Positions 26,810-36,563 of a stretch of 64,000 nt of DNA are shown here, in pieces (position 1 is the first letter of the stretch; the number at the start of each line of letters is the position of its first letter). The stretch comes from Ordospora colligata OC4. Taxonomy: Eukaryota; Microsporidia; Ordosporidae. A program made the translations under genes and the position numbers. The stretch spans positions 120,215-184,214 of the forward strand of contig NW_014575405.1 in assembly GCF_000803265.1 (NCBI RefSeq). The letters run 5' to 3'. The notes under the pieces were generated by a model. The model did not search any database, was not told the origin of the DNA, and saw only the letters and a list, made by a program, of their open reading frames with translations.

Positions 26810-27835
26810 ATGATCACAATAGATGCTGCCTGGATCAGGTCAAACAGTAAGACATTTGCACAAAAGCGAGTTGTGGTACTGACAGGCGCTGGAATATCGG
26901 TATCTTGTGGAATACCAGACTTCAGATCACAGAAAGGAATATTCAACGACATCAAGAAGACTTTGGGAATAAGTGGAAGAAATCTATTCACTTATGGCAT
27001 ATCTGTGGCTAAGGAAACACGAAATATATACATAAAGTACATAAGCAAGCTCAAGAATATGGTAGATCTTGCAACACCATCTCTTACTCATCGGTTTTTA
27101 CTTTCATATTCAGAAATCTCTAAGGGATTCAGGTTATACACACAGAATATCGATGGGCTTGAGGAAAAAGCAGGAATGGCGCCTAAGAATGACAAGTCAA
27201 CACAACTTGTATATCTACATGGAAATATGAAGGAGCTAGCATGCCTCTATTGCGGAGCAAGATTAAACTTTGGAGAAACTGAAAGAAAAGAATATGAGGC
27301 AGGAAATGAAATCACCTGCGCTTGCTGTATACTAAGAAACGAGAAGCGGGGCATAGAAAGCATGGCAGGTCTTAGGAAAAGGCCCGTCGGTATGATGCAC
27401 ACAACAATAATACACTATGACCAGCAGCATCCAGAGTCTGCATTCATTTCCAAGATGGCACAGAACGATGGATGCTGCGATTTGTTCATTGTAATGGGAA
27501 CAAGCTTAAGAGTGCTTGGAGTAAAGAAGCTTGCAAGATACTTCTGCAGGCTTGAAGGTACGAAAGGCAGGAGGATTCTTGTGAACCTTGAAACCCCACC
27601 AAAAGAGTTTGTGGATCTGTTTGATTTCTTCTGGAATGGAGATTGTGATGAGTTTTGTGAAATTGTTGGCGAGTGTATTGGAATAAATACCATATCAAGC
27701 AATATACAAAGACTCTCAATAGAAGGCTCCAATAGCATAAATGATTGTAATCTGAATAATCCGATTGATCGATCATTTCAACATACAAATAGCAATGTTT
27801 GTGATCAAAATACACAGGCTAAGATACATGCATAG
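26810..27835 (+). CDS. Sirtuin NAD-dependent deacetylase (Hst-like)
   Basis: This is a class I sirtuin, an NAD-dependent lysine deacetylase. TGAGISVSCGIPDFRS is the NAD pocket, YTQNIDGLEEKAG follows, and VYLHGNMKE carries the catalytic His. The zinc site is formed by CLYC and the later CACC. MGTSLRVLGVKKLA and ILVNLE complete the Rossmann fold. The C-terminal 60 residues are Asn/Ser-rich with no recognised domain. The ATG at 26810 is chosen because a CCC signal directly precedes it and it begins about 25 residues before GAGIS. Upstream in-frame sequence overlaps ARL in antisense. It resembles the Hst3/4 group more than Sir2 itself, but I cannot settle the subfamily. Confidence 0.9.
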   Translation: MITIDAAWIRSNSKTFAQKRVVVLTGAGISVSCGIPDFRSQKGIFNDIKKTLGISGRNLFTYGISVAKETRNIYIKYISKLKNMVDLATPSLTHRFLLSYSEISKGFRLYTQNIDGLEEKAGMAPKNDKSTQLVYLHGNMKELACLYCGARLNFGETERKEYEAGNEITCACCILRNEKRGIESMAGLRKRPVGMMHTTIIHYDQQHPESAFISKMAQNDGCCDLFIVMGTSLRVLGVKKLARYFCRLEGTKGRRILVNLETPPKEFVDLFDFFWNGDCDEFCEIVGECIGINTISSNIQRLSIEGSNSINDCNLNNPIDRSFQHTNSNVCDQNTQAKIHA

Positions 27836-28023
27836 AGTATGCATAAGATAGTTTACAAGCTCTATCTATTTAAACATTACAGACTTATTAATAGCATACC
27901 AGCTAAATAGGGCTCTGCACCGTCACAAGAGTAGTATTGTCATACAAATATAAAGAATTGAGTATTTTGTTTCGATTAAATAACTGTTTATTAGCCATGC
28001 TCAACTGGTTTATTGATTTCACC

Positions 28024-28350
28024 CTAAGTGCAGCAATCGCAATATATGGGACAGTCTTCTGTATCTCCTCCAGTATTGTTGAGCTGGAGCTCCTCGATTG
28101 TGTAGACAGGAAGCCCATCATGATATTTCCTGCCATCCTTCTCTGTGCAAAAATACGTTTTTTCATCAGATATTTCATCTTTGTCACACAAGTTGTGCTT
28201 TAATGTTGATGCTGATTTTAATGTTTCAGAAGATGTTGACTTTGTAATCTTTATTTTGTTACTGCCAATCTCCAAAAATATATCATCAATATCGCCAGAA
28301 GCTTGGTCATTGCATTTACTCAGTCTGTTCAGTTTGTCTCTACCTCCCAT
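28024..28350 (-). CDS. DUF1764 family protein (C6orf226-like)
   Basis: The C-terminus reads DGLPVYTIEEL, then GGDTEDCPIYCDCCT, the signature of DUF1764 proteins. That family ends in a Gly-Gly-Asp-Thr plus CxxxCxCC element, probably a small metal site. The molecular role of the family is unknown. The N-terminal part is Lys/Ser-rich and disordered. The frame has an ATG at 28371, but the Met at 28350 is preceded by a CCC motif and is preferred (108 aa). Confidence 0.75.
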   Translation of the reverse strand: MGGRDKLNRLSKCNDQASGDIDDIFLEIGSNKIKITKSTSSETLKSASTLKHNLCDKDEISDEKTYFCTEKDGRKYHDGLPVYTIEELQLNNTGGDTEDCPIYCDCCT

Positions 28351-28411
28351 CCAGGGACCCAAATAATGCATTCATAACACAGTTCAACAATACAAGCATA
28401 CTGCCATCCTT

Positions 28412-31400
28412 TCAAAAATTAATGCTAAGCTTTATGTTCATTGCAAGAAGCTCACTACACAGATACTTAAATACATAAGGCATCTCAACAACTCGCAGTA
28501 TCTTATTGCCACATCTACATTCTCCATTATTGGTGAATAGAATGCTCTTACACTGCGCGCAATAATCAAACTTGGTTGCATCACTGCACTTCATCAGTCT
28601 ATCATTCAGCATGTATGCAGATCCATGTGCAATCAAAGCATCTCGTTCCATCTCTCCAAATCTAACTCCACCATGACGCTTTCTTCCTCCAACAGGCTGT
28701 TTGGTTGTAGACACTACAGCTCCGCTCGTGCGCACCTGGAATTTATCTCCAACCATGTGCCTCAGTCTCTGGTAAAACACCACCCCCACAAACACATCCA
28801 CACGGAATTCATTCCCAGAAACCCCACTGTACATCGGCTCATTTCCATAGTAGTTGAATCCATGCTTCGCAAGCTCCTCACAAAGAATCTTCTTTCTTTC
28901 TTCTGCATCAGATACAATCTCCTTATCTGTATCCTCATATAAAACACTCTTCTTCTTAAACGGCGTTCCATCCTGCACCTTTCCTTCAAGACATCCTACC
29001 TTCCCTGCAATCGACTCTACCAGCATTCCTATAGTCATCCTGCTTGGAAACGCATGAGGATTAATAATAATATCAGGCGCATATCCAGATTCAGTAAAAG
29101 GCATATCTGAAGACGGCCAATGCACCGAGCACACCCCCTTCTGCCCATGTCTTGAGCAGAATTTATCTCCAATCGTTGGATTCCTAATCACCCGTATAGT
29201 AAACGTCGCACACTTATGCAGGTCATTCTGAAACACTCTTACTGTATCAATCATCCCCTCGTCTCCTCCATGGTACTTAACAGTATACTCCTTGCCATCG
29301 TCATCAATGTACTTGTACAGTACATCATTTATCTTCATCATCTGTCCACGGAACGGCAGGAAAGTAAAGTGGCATCCTTTCTTCAAAACAACCTTTTCAT
29401 TCTTGTACACATATCCAGTAAATAATCCCCTGTCCAGGCTTCCCTTGTTTATTACAACTGCATCTTCCATGTCATAGGCAGTGTAAGAAAGCACGGCAAC
29501 CATGCAGTTCAGCCCCATCGGATAGTCCTTCAATAATCCATAACCTTCAGTCTGTACTATAGGTGATTGCAAGTAATTTACAGAATACAGCTTCACATCT
29601 GTTCTTGTGCTCATATTGTGCCCAGGCGTCCCCATAGTTTGCTTTGCCATCTGGCATTGATACATGTTCCTTGGACTCTGGTTATAGTCAGAGTACGGAA
29701 TAAGACCTGCAACTATTCCTAAGATATTCGTATTGTCTATTTCGCAATATCCATGCTTGTAATTTCTCTTCTCTGTAAGATCTATGTCTAAAAATATCTG
29801 CTCCATGATTCCAATCCATTCATGCTTTTGTTCCTTCCTGTTCAAAACTTTCCTTGTAAGTCTACCACGTGTTACAAACACATTCACTGTCTCAAAGACT
29901 CCTACTCCGTGTTGATGCACTATCTCAATCCTGAGTGCATTCTTGCATCTGTATTCTCGAAGTGCATTCGCTAGAACCCGTGGCATTTTTGTAAATCCAA
30001 CCACCTTTCCATCAACAACCACAGGAACTCCCGTATGCCATCCGCGTACCAGTGGAACAACTCCAAGTTCAAAAAGTACATTCTCATCAAACTCTTCAAG
30101 AAGCCCAATCACTTCTGCATACTTTGACAAATGCGTCAAAATGCCGCAGGGGGATCCGTCAGGCGTATGTACAGGACAAATAAAGCCCCAAGTTTCAGGT
30201 CGTAGCTTCCTGGTCTTGGTTATCTTTGCAGTCTCAAAATATGCTCCTCTACTTATTCCCCTGAAGTGTGCAATAAATCTATAGAAATTAATTCGGTCTG
30301 CAACTATAGAAAGACCCGATGCATTTGTGATATCCGATGAGACAACCTGTGTTATATTACCAGTAGATAAAAATAGCTCGAGCTTCTCTCCAATTGAAAG
30401 TCTGAATTTCTTGAATGTATCTCTTACACTTGTAATGTCAAGATTGTTCTCGTCATCATCCTCATCTGTTGATAAGCCTTCAGATCCGCTTTTGCTCGCT
30501 TCCTGTCTTCTTAGGCTCCTCAGTGGCTTTAGACATGTCAAACGCAAGAGTCTTAATGATTCATCAATCTTATCTCGTAGAAGCGTCGAGAATATTTGTG
30601 TTTCTGTAAGCAGCTCGTGGTTGCTTGAATGGTCAGGATCATCTTCTTTAACCTTTCCATCAACAAAAAGAAAAAGCTTCTTGATTGCAAGCACCAGAAA
30701 GTTGAACTTATCTGCACTAGATGTAAGATGAGTGGCTACACATCTGCTCAGAACCTCTCCTGCAGCTTCCATCTTTGTTTTTGAATTTGTCATGATCATC
30801 AATCTCGATCCAATGTAGTCCATGCACTCAGACTTTGAAAAAACATTGTACTCTGCAAAGCATTTGATCAGTTGAATTGCTCGTTGGCATCCGCCAAGCA
30901 CATCAAATATCTCTTCATCATTGGTGTTAACAAGTGCCTTCAGAATCAAAACTACAGGAATCAAATAACTCTTTCTCATGTAGAAAATCTTCATGATTAC
31001 ATTTCCATTCATGCAGTAGTGCAGCATATTCATCTGCCCAATCTCATCGCTTCCCACACATCTTATTGATATCATATGCTTTGTCATATAATTTTCTTTA
31101 GGTGTCCTTATGTATGCAAACGCATAATTCCTCTTCTGCAGTGTGTTGAATCTCACAAGCCTATCAACTCCATTCACAATGAAATATCCTCCTATCTCGT
31201 CTCTGTCTTCTCCAACACTGCTCTTATCATGAATGCTATCTAGGTGGCACAGTAGTGACCTCACCATAATTGGAATGCAACCTGCAGCTTTGTTTTCAGT
31301 CACAACATGTCTGTTGTCGTAGTACAGAGACATCCTCACTGTAAGTCGCCCATTATAAGTCAAGTTCCTTTCTCGACACTCTCTGGGAAGCAGGCGCCTG

Positions 31401-31582
31401 TCAATCGATATGTGCTCTTTATCGCTCAGCATTGGCTTCTGCACATGTATCTCGTCAACAATCAATTTTGCCCGTCCTATAACCATCGGTGGGATGTTTG
31501 CAACAACGCTCTCCAGAATGTGATCCTCAAACATTGCATTGTAAGCATGTATGTGTGCCTTTGCAACATCTTTCAGCTCCAT
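28412..31582 (-). CDS. RPA135: RNA polymerase I second-largest subunit (RPA135/RPA2)
   Basis: This is the beta-like catalytic subunit of Pol I, which makes rRNA. The order of beta-subunit blocks is complete: RRLLPRECRERN near the N-terminus, GGYFIVNGVDRL, PETWGFICPVHTPDGSPCG, GLNCMVAVLSYTAYDMEDA, KFCSRHGQKGVCS, GERDALIAHGSA-like EMERDALIAHGSA, and a C-terminal CAQC/CRCG zinc site. KFNFLVLAIKKLFLFVDGK and the DPDHSSNHELL block are typical of RPA135 rather than RPB2 or RPC2. At 1056 aa it is shorter than yeast RPA135 (1203). A CCC lies 7 nt upstream of the ATG at 31582. Confidence 0.9.
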   Translation of the reverse strand: MELKDVAKAHIHAYNAMFEDHILESVVANIPPMVIGRAKLIVDEIHVQKPMLSDKEHISIDRRLLPRECRERNLTYNGRLTVRMSLYYDNRHVVTENKAAGCIPIMVRSLLCHLDSIHDKSSVGEDRDEIGGYFIVNGVDRLVRFNTLQKRNYAFAYIRTPKENYMTKHMISIRCVGSDEIGQMNMLHYCMNGNVIMKIFYMRKSYLIPVVLILKALVNTNDEEIFDVLGGCQRAIQLIKCFAEYNVFSKSECMDYIGSRLMIMTNSKTKMEAAGEVLSRCVATHLTSSADKFNFLVLAIKKLFLFVDGKVKEDDPDHSSNHELLTETQIFSTLLRDKIDESLRLLRLTCLKPLRSLRRQEASKSGSEGLSTDEDDDENNLDITSVRDTFKKFRLSIGEKLELFLSTGNITQVVSSDITNASGLSIVADRINFYRFIAHFRGISRGAYFETAKITKTRKLRPETWGFICPVHTPDGSPCGILTHLSKYAEVIGLLEEFDENVLFELGVVPLVRGWHTGVPVVVDGKVVGFTKMPRVLANALREYRCKNALRIEIVHQHGVGVFETVNVFVTRGRLTRKVLNRKEQKHEWIGIMEQIFLDIDLTEKRNYKHGYCEIDNTNILGIVAGLIPYSDYNQSPRNMYQCQMAKQTMGTPGHNMSTRTDVKLYSVNYLQSPIVQTEGYGLLKDYPMGLNCMVAVLSYTAYDMEDAVVINKGSLDRGLFTGYVYKNEKVVLKKGCHFTFLPFRGQMMKINDVLYKYIDDDGKEYTVKYHGGDEGMIDTVRVFQNDLHKCATFTIRVIRNPTIGDKFCSRHGQKGVCSVHWPSSDMPFTESGYAPDIIINPHAFPSRMTIGMLVESIAGKVGCLEGKVQDGTPFKKKSVLYEDTDKEIVSDAEERKKILCEELAKHGFNYYGNEPMYSGVSGNEFRVDVFVGVVFYQRLRHMVGDKFQVRTSGAVVSTTKQPVGGRKRHGGVRFGEMERDALIAHGSAYMLNDRLMKCSDATKFDYCAQCKSILFTNNGECRCGNKILRVVEMPYVFKYLCSELLAMNIKLSINF

Positions 31583-31726
31583 CGGTGGGATAAAAAAACA
31601 TAACTGTAATACACTTCCACCATATAACCGTCGGTCCCAGTTCTATTATTATTCATTAAACGTGCATTAAATATGCAGAAAGCAAACTAATCAAATGCGT
31701 TATTTCATGCGGCATATGTTGCCCTA

Positions 31727-32908
31727 ATGCCAGATGCAGTTCTTGTTGAGTTTGAGGATGAAGAGGGAAGGTCTGTTTCAGACAGACTACACGTGCCAGT
31801 CAGTATCCTCAGAACACAGCTACAGGCTCTTGCTAATACACAACTTTCGCTGTATGTGAATGGGCAGCCACTGCTGGAGTCTCTTGATGAAACTCTGAAG
31901 GTTGTTGGCATTTTATCGGCGGAGGAGATTGTGAAGATTCGGATGTGCGAGGATGAGCCTGCTGCACAGGCTGCGTTCCATTGCTCTTCCTCGTTTAGTG
32001 GACATGAAGGGCCTGTGTTGTGTGTAAAGTATGCAGATGTGATTGCCACAGGGGGAGGTGACTCGACCGTTAGATTTTGGGATCCACAGACAAAGACACA
32101 AAGTAAGATTGTAAAACAGCACGACCACTGGGTTCAATGCCTCGATGTATCTGCAGATGGAAAATATGTTGCAAGCGGTGCATTGGACGGAGGAATTTGC
32201 CTGTACACTGCAGATGGAGAATATGTAAGAAGCTTTCCAAAGCATAAGAAAGGAGTGGTAGTGGTGAAGTTCTACAATGGGAATCTTGTTACTGGGTCCA
32301 GAGACAACGCTGTGATTGTGTGGGATCTAAGCGGAAAGGTGCTCGCATCGTATGCACATTCAATGGCAGTCACATGCATATGCACTGGAAACGATTACTT
32401 GGCATCAGGAGGTAAGGATGCAAGAATCAAGGTGTACAAGAACATGAAGTTTTTTGACGAGCTAAGGGGACATGCACATGGTATAAATGCAATTGATTGT
32501 AATGGAATATACATGGTGTCTGGATGTGATGGAGGAGAGGTGATTGTATGGAAGGACTTTGTGCTTTGCAGACGAATGAAGCACAAGGCAGAGGTGATCT
32601 CTGTGTCTATATCGTCGAACAGGTTGTATATAGCATCTGGATCGTTTGACAAGACGGTGAAGATATGGAGTTTGGACACTGGGCAGATGATGCACAGTTA
32701 CAGCCATGTGGACTTTGTGTATAAGGTTAAGATGATGAATGACCTGGTTGCATCGTGTTCGAAGGACAAGATGGTCAAAATGTTCCGAATGAGCAAAAAG
32801 AAGGTGGTGAGTGAGTTTGTGTGTGACTCTGAGGTGTATTGCTTTGATGTGAAGGATGGAGAGCTTGTTTGTGGGACGAAGAGCAATAGAGTATACTTCT
32901 TCAGGTAA
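31727..32908 (+). CDS. RSA4: Notchless/Rsa4 WD40 ribosome-assembly factor
   Basis: Rsa4 links the AAA ATPase Rea1 to the pre-60S particle. The N-terminal 80 residues (VLVEFEDEEG, then VPVSILRTQLQ) form the NLE domain that binds the Rea1 MIDAS region. Eight WD40 blades follow, starting with SFSGHEGPVLCVKYAD and ending with the final strand at the C-terminus. STVRFWD, NAVIVWD and KTVKIWS are the clearest blade ends. At 393 aa the propeller is reduced (yeast 515 aa), with short loops. The start has CCC two bases upstream. The stop codon overlaps an AGGTAA word that recurs in the downstream repeat array. Confidence 0.9.
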   Translation: MPDAVLVEFEDEEGRSVSDRLHVPVSILRTQLQALANTQLSLYVNGQPLLESLDETLKVVGILSAEEIVKIRMCEDEPAAQAAFHCSSSFSGHEGPVLCVKYADVIATGGGDSTVRFWDPQTKTQSKIVKQHDHWVQCLDVSADGKYVASGALDGGICLYTADGEYVRSFPKHKKGVVVVKFYNGNLVTGSRDNAVIVWDLSGKVLASYAHSMAVTCICTGNDYLASGGKDARIKVYKNMKFFDELRGHAHGINAIDCNGIYMVSGCDGGEVIVWKDFVLCRRMKHKAEVISVSISSNRLYIASGSFDKTVKIWSLDTGQMMHSYSHVDFVYKVKMMNDLVASCSKDKMVKMFRMSKKKVVSEFVCDSEVYCFDVKDGELVCGTKSNRVYFFR

Positions 32909-32980
32909 ATAAACTGAATGGTTATGAACGAACTTTGTGGAAGTTCATATCTTGAAGCAACATAATAATCAATAAACTGA

Positions 32981-33129
32981 ATGATTATCAATAACTATGA
33001 ATATATTTAGGTAAGGTGATTATGAATGACTATCAATAACTATGAATATCTTCAGGTAAGATAATAATCAATGGTTATGAATGATTATCAATAACTATGA
33101 ATATATTTAGGTAAGGTGATTATGAATGA
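32981..33129 (+). repeat. Three-unit intergenic repeat between RSA4 and SPT16
   Basis: A 49 bp word starting ATGATTATCAATAACTATGA occurs at 32981-33029 and identically at 33081-33129, exactly 100 bp later. A diverged 55 bp unit (33026-33080) lies between. Each unit contains AGGTAA(G). The middle unit contains CTTCAGGTAAG and later AATGGTTATGAA, mirroring the 3' end of RSA4 (32899-32930). The array therefore looks derived from the end of that gene. Confidence 0.85.
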
Positions 33130-33138
33130 GTTTTGTGA

Positions 33139-35730
33139 ATGCCAATGGTAATAAAAAAAATGCAGGATGGGGATGAGATGATAGTTCTAAATGTAATGAG
33201 ATTTGAAAGGAATGCGAATGAGATACGAAAGTGCATTGACAAACCGTTAGTAGTCATGCTTGGTAAAGGACAGGATGTGGCAGAGTTCCGAATCAATTCT
33301 GCGGTGTTTGTATACTTGCTTGGATATGAATTTCCTGAGACTGTGCTGGTGATTGGAGAAAGATGTGTGGCGATTACAAGCCAGAAGATAGCGGAGATTC
33401 TGAGACAAGTTGATGGCCTTGAGGTGATTGTGCGTGGTAAGGAGAGCTCTGTAATAGAGCAGATACGAAGAGTACTTAAAGGACATTGCTATGTAATTGG
33501 AGCCGATGGGATTGAAGGAGAATTCTGCAGAGATGTTCTTGATAATTTGGAGTGGGAGGATGCAGGAAAGAGGCTCGATGATTTTTTTATCACAAAAGAT
33601 GAGATTGAGATCGAGAAGTGCAAAGCAGCAGGACAGGCAGTGTCTATGCTGTTGAAGAGAGCATTGGAAATGTTATGGGATAGAAGGTTTGACATGAAGA
33701 AGCTAGAAGAGGCAATGACTGGAGAAGAAGAAGGATTTGATATGAGCAAGGCCGAGTTTTCATTCCCAGTGGAGTATGACAGTGGAAGTGTCAGGATTGG
33801 AATAAGGCTGGACGGGTATTGCAGTGAGGCAAGTAGAACGATAGTAGTGAACATGGACGAAATGTATGAGGCACAGGAGTTTATTATTAACATTATAAGA
33901 CCGGGAGTCAGCTCTGCAGATGTGTACTCTGAGGCACTTGAATACTTTGAATCCAAGAGCATATGCTTTGGAAATAAGTTTGTTTATACTATTGGGCTAT
34001 TGAGTAGTGAAAGAGGATTTGAAGAAGGATTTATGCTGAACAAAGGATGTGTGTTTGTAGTGAGCCTGAGGAGTGAGGGTAAGATTCTATCGAATACATT
34101 TGTTTTGAGGGATGTGCCTGAGTATCTGACATCGAAAGACACAGCATTTGAGTTTGTGAAGAAGCGATCAAGGTTTAGAAATAAGACGAAGGAGTATGAG
34201 CTTGGGATGAGAAGACGCGAGCATCAGAACGAGCTTCTTGATGAGCTGATTGAGGAACGTCTTCAGTACTACAGAGGGTTTGAGGAAGAAGAAGGTGCTG
34301 AAGATGATGTAAATAACAGAGAAGTTTGCTATACCAAGGAGAGTCAAGTTCCAAGACATGGGAGAATAGTGGTTGATCACTTGAAAGAGGCCGTTATTAT
34401 TCCTATTGGGAGTTATGCAGTACCATTCCATGTGTCTGATATTAAGAGTGTAGCAGTGACAGACTCAAAAGGTTTACGAATTAACTTCAAGTCTGACTCA
34501 AAGACTAATGACGGCTCAACTGATGAGGAAGAGAGTATGAAGAATGTTCTGAGCCAGATAAAGTCAATAAGCATTAATGGAGGAAACTCCAAGGAGTATG
34601 CAGACGAGATCAACAGTCTTAGAAAGGCACATCTTACAAAAGGATGCGATATTAAGGAAGAAGTGCCGTGTGAATTAGTTATTTCACAGAAGCCATTTGT
34701 ACTGAGCGATGTATACATGAGAACGGATGCCAAGGCAGGAAGTAGGAAGAAACACACTGGAGATCTTGAAGTCCATGCAAATGGATTCAGATATGGAGAA
34801 GTGGTGATTTTATTTGCGAATATCAGACATGTGTTTTTCTGTGAGGGTGAAATTGAGAACAGCACGATTCTTCATTTCCATCTGAACATATCACTCATAG
34901 CAGGAGAAAAGATATTTAATGTGCAGTTCTATCAAGATGCCAGCAGCAACCTTGTGCATGACACTATGAAGAGAGGCGACGAGCATATGGAATACATAAT
35001 TGAGAAGGAGGAAGAGCAGAGGCAAGAGATGCTGAATACAAGGTTTATGGAGTTTGTAAGAAAGATGGAGGTTGAGACACCGATAAAAGTACAAATACCG
35101 CACGATGGATTCAGTGGAGTGCCATTCAAGGAGAATGTGATGATTAAACAAACACACGAGTGTCTTGTGAGTGTTGAGGAGGCACCTTATTTTGTTCTGA
35201 GCCTTGAGGACATTGAGGTGGTGAATTTTGAAAGAGTGGTGTCTACGGTGAAGACAGTTGATGTGCTTTTTATTCTTAAAAATAAATATCCGGTGCATGC
35301 AGTGATGAAGAATAAGTTAAGGCTGCTTGTGAGCATACAGAGTGTGGATGTGCAGAGTGTGGATAAACTCAAGGAGTACCTGGACTTGAATAATGTGCTG
35401 TTTATGGAGACATCGGTAAGCATTCGATGGACGAATGTGATTGCAAGCATTATGAAGGATCCTATATCATTTTATGAGGATGGGGCATGGTCTGGGCTAA
35501 TGGTTGGAGACAATGAGGAGCCTGAGGAAGACAGTGAGGTATCTGAGGAGTCGAGTGTTTCTGAATCTGAAAGCATTGTCACAGACGATGATGACGAAGT
35601 GTCCAGTGATGTATCCAGTGAGGAGCCTGATGAGAGTGAGGATTACGAGAGCGATGATAGTGAAGATATTAATGAAAGTGATGACGAAAGCTATGAGAAC
35701 GATGAGCCCAAAAGGAAGCGGCGTAATTAA
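33139..35730 (+). CDS. SPT16: FACT complex subunit SPT16
   Basis: SPT16 is the large FACT subunit, a histone chaperone that lets polymerases pass nucleosomes. The N-terminal half is a catalytically dead aminopeptidase fold (about 1-390). It includes VYLLGYEFPETVLVI near residue 55 and the typical RPGVSSADVYSEALEY-type block. Next come a coiled segment (about 400-420) and the PH-like middle region. A strongly acidic Ser/Glu/Asp tail of about 75 residues ends in basic KRKRRN, likely a nuclear signal. At 863 aa it is shorter than yeast (1035). Three Mets (33139, 33145, 33160) could start it. Its 3' end converges with the cyclin gene at a gap of only 13 bp. Confidence 0.9.
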   Translation: MPMVIKKMQDGDEMIVLNVMRFERNANEIRKCIDKPLVVMLGKGQDVAEFRINSAVFVYLLGYEFPETVLVIGERCVAITSQKIAEILRQVDGLEVIVRGKESSVIEQIRRVLKGHCYVIGADGIEGEFCRDVLDNLEWEDAGKRLDDFFITKDEIEIEKCKAAGQAVSMLLKRALEMLWDRRFDMKKLEEAMTGEEEGFDMSKAEFSFPVEYDSGSVRIGIRLDGYCSEASRTIVVNMDEMYEAQEFIINIIRPGVSSADVYSEALEYFESKSICFGNKFVYTIGLLSSERGFEEGFMLNKGCVFVVSLRSEGKILSNTFVLRDVPEYLTSKDTAFEFVKKRSRFRNKTKEYELGMRRREHQNELLDELIEERLQYYRGFEEEEGAEDDVNNREVCYTKESQVPRHGRIVVDHLKEAVIIPIGSYAVPFHVSDIKSVAVTDSKGLRINFKSDSKTNDGSTDEEESMKNVLSQIKSISINGGNSKEYADEINSLRKAHLTKGCDIKEEVPCELVISQKPFVLSDVYMRTDAKAGSRKKHTGDLEVHANGFRYGEVVILFANIRHVFFCEGEIENSTILHFHLNISLIAGEKIFNVQFYQDASSNLVHDTMKRGDEHMEYIIEKEEEQRQEMLNTRFMEFVRKMEVETPIKVQIPHDGFSGVPFKENVMIKQTHECLVSVEEAPYFVLSLEDIEVVNFERVVSTVKTVDVLFILKNKYPVHAVMKNKLRLLVSIQSVDVQSVDKLKEYLDLNNVLFMETSVSIRWTNVIASIMKDPISFYEDGAWSGLMVGDNEEPEEDSEVSEESSVSESESIVTDDDDEVSSDVSSEEPDESEDYESDDSEDINESDDESYENDEPKRKRRN

Positions 35731-35743
35731 ATCGGTTTATTTA

Positions 35744-36430
35744 TTACTGTTCATGCCTTTGTCTTTTTACAAAGTTCTGAATCATGTTGTTATCTATTTT
35801 TCTTATGGATTTCACCTCCTCAAATGTGTTCAGATCAAACTTCTTGGCATCAAGCGTATTGTATCTGTACAGGATGTCATCTAGTATCTTAGATGTTCCA
35901 ATGCATGACTGGACAGTTGCTTTCATCAATGCCTGAAGGTTCATTTGCTTTACTTCACGCGATTGAAGCAGTGTATTGAGGATGTTGAAGCATTTCTGGA
36001 TAAATTCAGATGGAAGTCTGCTTGTTTGTGCAAACTCTGTCATGCATGAATACACATCCTCAAACTGAGCGTCAAATCCGAGTCTCTTGAGCATCTCTGT
36101 CTCTGCGACTATGCATCCTTCCTTGAGTCTGATTGACAAGCGGTTTGTCAGTGGCATTGGTTTCGATTCATACTGTGTGTACAGATAGTTGAATACATAC
36201 ACTATCCTTTTTATTGTGCACATTTCTTCTTCCAGTTTTGATGCTAGAAGAACCGAGGCCATGCATAAGCCACTGAATTCCATTCCATCACTGAATGTAT
36301 GGAATAACATTAATGCCTTGTATCTAACTCTGCATGAAAGGTTCAGCAGCATGCATGAATCCATGATGAATCTTGCACCTATGAATCCTTTTACTTCCTC
36401 TTTCGATATGCGATTGTTATTCGTATTCAT
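35744..36430 (-). CDS. Transcriptional cyclin (cyclin L/K-like)
   Basis: The protein has a cyclin box. ALMLFHTFSDGMEFSGLCMASVLLASKLEEE is the first-fold core (described here by its AS-x-LLASK-x-EE features). A basic loop (TIKRIVYVFNYL) and LKRLGFDAQFEDVYSCM of the second helix set follow. This pattern fits the cyclin L/K/C/T group that partners transcription- or splicing-related CDKs, not mitotic cyclins. There is no destruction box. The frame runs to 36448 but begins with TTG there. The ATG at 36430 gives 228 aa. Confidence 0.8.
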   Translation of the reverse strand: MNTNNNRISKEEVKGFIGARFIMDSCMLLNLSCRVRYKALMLFHTFSDGMEFSGLCMASVLLASKLEEEMCTIKRIVYVFNYLYTQYESKPMPLTNRLSIRLKEGCIVAETEMLKRLGFDAQFEDVYSCMTEFAQTSRLPSEFIQKCFNILNTLLQSREVKQMNLQALMKATVQSCIGTSKILDDILYRYNTLDAKKFDLNTFEEVKSIRKIDNNMIQNFVKRQRHEQ

Positions 36431-36563
36431 TTCGTGCAAGGACTCCAAATGCTTTGCATTTGATACACTGTCTTGTTAATAGACTACATTACTGCACATG
36501 ATTGAAATATATTAGCGTTAATTTATTCATGTTCAATAATGCTTAGATAAACACAATTGCTCT

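Noticed and set aside
26773..26991. N-terminal extension of the ARL frame
   Set aside because: It is antisense to the sirtuin NAD pocket, and ARL proteins start about 20 residues before the P-loop, as at 26772.
33001..33120. AGGTAAG words that resemble 5' splice sites
   Set aside because: They lie in an intergenic repeat, downstream of a normal RSA4 stop and upstream of a normal SPT16 start, with no matching branch or 3' site.
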